A stretch of DNA of 64,000 nt from CAWJPY01 sp963844865 (GTDB lineage: Bacteria; Acidobacteriota; Thermoanaerobaculia; Thermoanaerobaculales; Sulfomarinibacteraceae), in assembly GCA_963844865.1 (NCBI GenBank), contig CAWJPY010000013.1, forward strand, positions 124,001 to 188,000. The letters are read 5' to 3'. Position 1 is the stretch's first letter. Each line of letters opens with the position of its first letter. The position numbers and the translations under genes were made by a program. Positions 62,394 to 64,000 of this stretch are shown in pieces. The notes under the pieces are model-generated. The model saw only the letters and a program-made list of their open reading frames with translations. It had not been told where the DNA came from and ran no database searches.

Positions 62394-63706
62394 GGCGACC
62401 CGTCCGGCTCGCCGGAGCTGCCGTTGACGCCCTCGAGGCCCTTCATGAAGTTCGAGATGACCGCGCTGGAGTGGTGCCAGGCCGCACCCTTGAGGCCTCT
62501 CAGAGGCACCTGGACGAGGCGCTTGACGAGGTCGTGGGCGAGGCGCTCCACGGCCTCCCGGTCGTCGTCGCCGAGGTGGGACAGGTCCTTGGTCATGGCG
62601 TGCTTGAGGGCGCGGTCCGCCACATCGCGGAACGAGGAGTGCAGGTTGCGGGCGATGGGGGACAGCGCCCGGTCCAGGAGCCGGCGGCGCAGGATCAGGA
62701 CCTGGTGGTCCACCAGGCGCTCGCAGCGGTCCATCTCGGCCAGCCGGAGCTGGCGGTTGCGCTCGGCCTCCGCCCGCATGTCCTCGATGCCGTGGAGCTC
62801 CACCCCAACCAGCCCGCCGGCCTCGGGGTCGATGTTGACGGGCATGGCCAGGTCCACCAGGAGCAGCGGCTCGTCCACCGGGAGCTGGGAGCGGATCGCC
62901 GAGACGTGGCCGCCGTCCAAGAGCGGGTTGGGGGCCGAGGTGGCGGCCACCACCAGACCGACCCGCGGAGGATCCAGGAGCACGGAGTCGAGCCCGAGCG
63001 CGCCGGCCAGGGGGTCGTCGGCCACCGCCTCCTCGGCGCGCCCGAGGTTGCGGTTGGCGACGATCACCCGGCGGTCGGGGTCGCCGTTGCGGATCAGGCG
63101 CAGGGTCTGCCGGGCCATCTCCCCGGCGCCGATGATCAGGGCCGGCGCCGAGGTGGCGCCGAGGTGCTCGTGGAGCCGACGCTCCACCAGGGTCACCAGG
63201 GAGACCGGCCGCCGGGTGAGCTCGGTCTCGGTGCGGATCCTCTTGGCCAGGTGGAACGCCTCGTGGAAGGTCTGGTCCAGGATCCCGCCGAGGAGGCCGA
63301 TGTCGTGGGCCCGCTCGTGGGCATCCTTGGCCTGACCCGTGATCTGCGCCTCGCCCACCATCATGGAGTCCAGGGCCGCCGTCACGCGGAACAGGTGGCG
63401 TACCGCCTCGGCGCCGAAGCGCACGTAGAGCACGTCGTCCTCGGGCAGCGCGCAGCGGCCCTCGGTGAGGTCCTGGAGGCTGCGCCGGAGGTGGAAGAGC
63501 AGCGGGTTGGTGTGGATCCGGGTCTCGCCCCGGAAGTAGAACTCGACCCGGTTGCAGGTGCCGAGGTACACGAACTCCGAGAACCCCGCCAGGTGTGCGA
63601 GCTCGAGGAAGTTGTCGGGGGGGAAGTCGGCGGGCAGCGTGGCCTGGGCGAGTCCCTCGACGCTGGTGGTGCGGTAGGAGGTCCCCACCACGCCGATGTT
63701 GTCCAT
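62390..63706 (-). CDS. hemA: Glutamyl-tRNA reductase
   Basis: A 438-residue NADPH enzyme, first committed step of the C5 pathway. The catalytic C51 lies in LGTCNRVEFY; FRVTAALDSMMVGEAQITGQAK near 106-127 is the signature; the NADPH site GAGEMARQTLRLI is near 193; and a C-terminal dimerisation domain follows. A GGGAGGG ribosome site precedes the ATG. It heads the run hemA-hemC-hemD-hemB-hemL-hemE, in which neighbouring genes overlap, so the whole tetrapyrrole branch to coproporphyrinogen is made from one transcript. Confidence 0.96.
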   Translation of the reverse strand: MDNIGVVGTSYRTTSVEGLAQATLPADFPPDNFLELAHLAGFSEFVYLGTCNRVEFYFRGETRIHTNPLLFHLRRSLQDLTEGRCALPEDDVLYVRFGAEAVRHLFRVTAALDSMMVGEAQITGQAKDAHERAHDIGLLGGILDQTFHEAFHLAKRIRTETELTRRPVSLVTLVERRLHEHLGATSAPALIIGAGEMARQTLRLIRNGDPDRRVIVANRNLGRAEEAVADDPLAGALGLDSVLLDPPRVGLVVAATSAPNPLLDGGHVSAIRSQLPVDEPLLLVDLAMPVNIDPEAGGLVGVELHGIEDMRAEAERNRQLRLAEMDRCERLVDHQVLILRRRLLDRALSPIARNLHSSFRDVADRALKHAMTKDLSHLGDDDREAVERLAHDLVKRLVQVPLRGLKGAAWHHSSAVISNFMKGLEGVNGSSGEPDGSP

Positions 63707-63869
63707 AGTCGGCCCTCCCGCCGCGATGATACGCGAGATCGCGAGTGAAATCAGGAGTTAACGGTCACCGACGGGTAATACTTGCAGGGTGAGTGTCGCA
63801 GCTCTGTCACGGTGCGACCGGTTCTCCCGTCGATCCTCCGGAGCCTCCGCACGGCTCGGATGAAGTTGG

Positions 63870-63875
63870 TACAAT
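63870..63875 (+). promoter_or_regulatory. -10 box TACAAT reading out of the window
   Basis: TACAAT on the plus strand, preceded by AAGTTGG. No start codon follows at leaderless distance. The DNA from about 63882 to the window end is rich in short inverted repeats (for example CACCGCCACGGCGGTGGTG near 63929-63947), compatible with a structured leader or RNA. Confidence 0.4.
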
Positions 63876-63978
63876 TCGCCGGTCGCGAGGTTTGTTGTCC
63901 GAGAGGAGAGGCCAGCGACCGGTCTGCTCACCGCCACGGCGGTGGTGCGGCGACGCGCCGTGCGAGGAGGCCGGGAGG

Positions 63979-64000
63979 TGCCCCGAGTCCGATGCGCGAG
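63979..64000 (+). CDS. Possible start of a gene cut by the window edge
   Basis: A GTG at about 63977-63979, preceded by GAGGAGG, begins VPRVRCA and runs off the window; an ATG at 63992 is the alternative in another frame. Seven residues cannot identify a family. This is included only because a promoter-like box lies upstream. Confidence 0.2.

Overview
The window is about 64 kb of very GC-rich DNA from a Gram-negative bacterium. I infer an Acidobacteriota-type organism. The support is indirect: a large TonB receptor with an N-terminal carboxypeptidase-regulatory-like domain, a secreted VWFA-domain protein, a DUF4388 (PATAN) protein, a complete C5-pathway haem operon, the ImuA/ImuB/DnaE2 mutasome, and many intergenic repeats of the 'TCATCCTGAGCGAG' type. 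No rRNA, tRNA or CRISPR array was found, so the taxonomy is an inference.

Layout. 1-6.2 kb: a four-helix-bundle gene under a long inverted repeat, then on the minus strand a HAD hydrolase, exonuclease III and a COG3044 ABC-class ATPase with overlapping ends; divergently, a MacB-type ATPase plus FtsX-type permease. 6.3-9 kb: a small unknown protein, a second, truncated four-helix-bundle locus with the same inverted repeat, a response regulator and a VWFA protein. 9.2-12.4 kb: a phnD-phnC-phnE importer. 13.2-16 kb: an OmpA-family protein, a holin-like membrane protein and a DUF1684 lipoprotein. 16.6-22.3 kb: the sucA-sucB-lpdA 2-oxoglutarate dehydrogenase operon, with a divergent sirtuin. 23.4-24.7 kb: a repeat island with a 316-bp tandem array. 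24.7-32.1 kb: an XdhC protein, then an RpiR regulator divergent from TonB receptor, exported cyanophycinase and M20 peptidase. 32.2-36.5 kb: a four-gene MacAB-like exporter. 36.6-47.9 kb: a broken mtfA-like gene, an MFS transporter, a dnaE2 with about 20 single-base insertions, a BlaI/M56-TonB pair, imuB and imuA. 48.4-53.5 kb: nfnA-nfnB, a DUF4388 protein, sodB (broken frame) and a TerB-like protein. 53.5-63.7 kb: a GT39-like membrane protein, hemN, and the overlapping run hemA-hemC-hemD-hemB-hemL-hemE.

How genes work together. The strongest functional proposal is the 26.0-32.1 kb locus: a TonB receptor, a secreted serine peptidase with the exact catalytic spacing of cyanophycinase, and a carboxypeptidase-G2-like M20 enzyme, downstream of three TTTCA/TGAAA half-sites where the RpiR repressor probably binds. 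It looks like a system for scavenging cyanophycin or a similar isopeptide polymer. A second link is a promoter of identical architecture (17-nt spacer carrying a TTTATG direct repeat) upstream of imuA and again upstream of an imuB 3' fragment near dnaE2, suggesting shared DNA-damage control.

Two general properties stand out. Five genes have a -10-like hexamer exactly six bases before the start codon, as expected for leaderless mRNAs. Six genes carry single-base indels, very unevenly distributed: dense in dnaE2, mtfA, sodB and hemL, absent from long stretches elsewhere. These need checking against raw reads before any is called a pseudogene.
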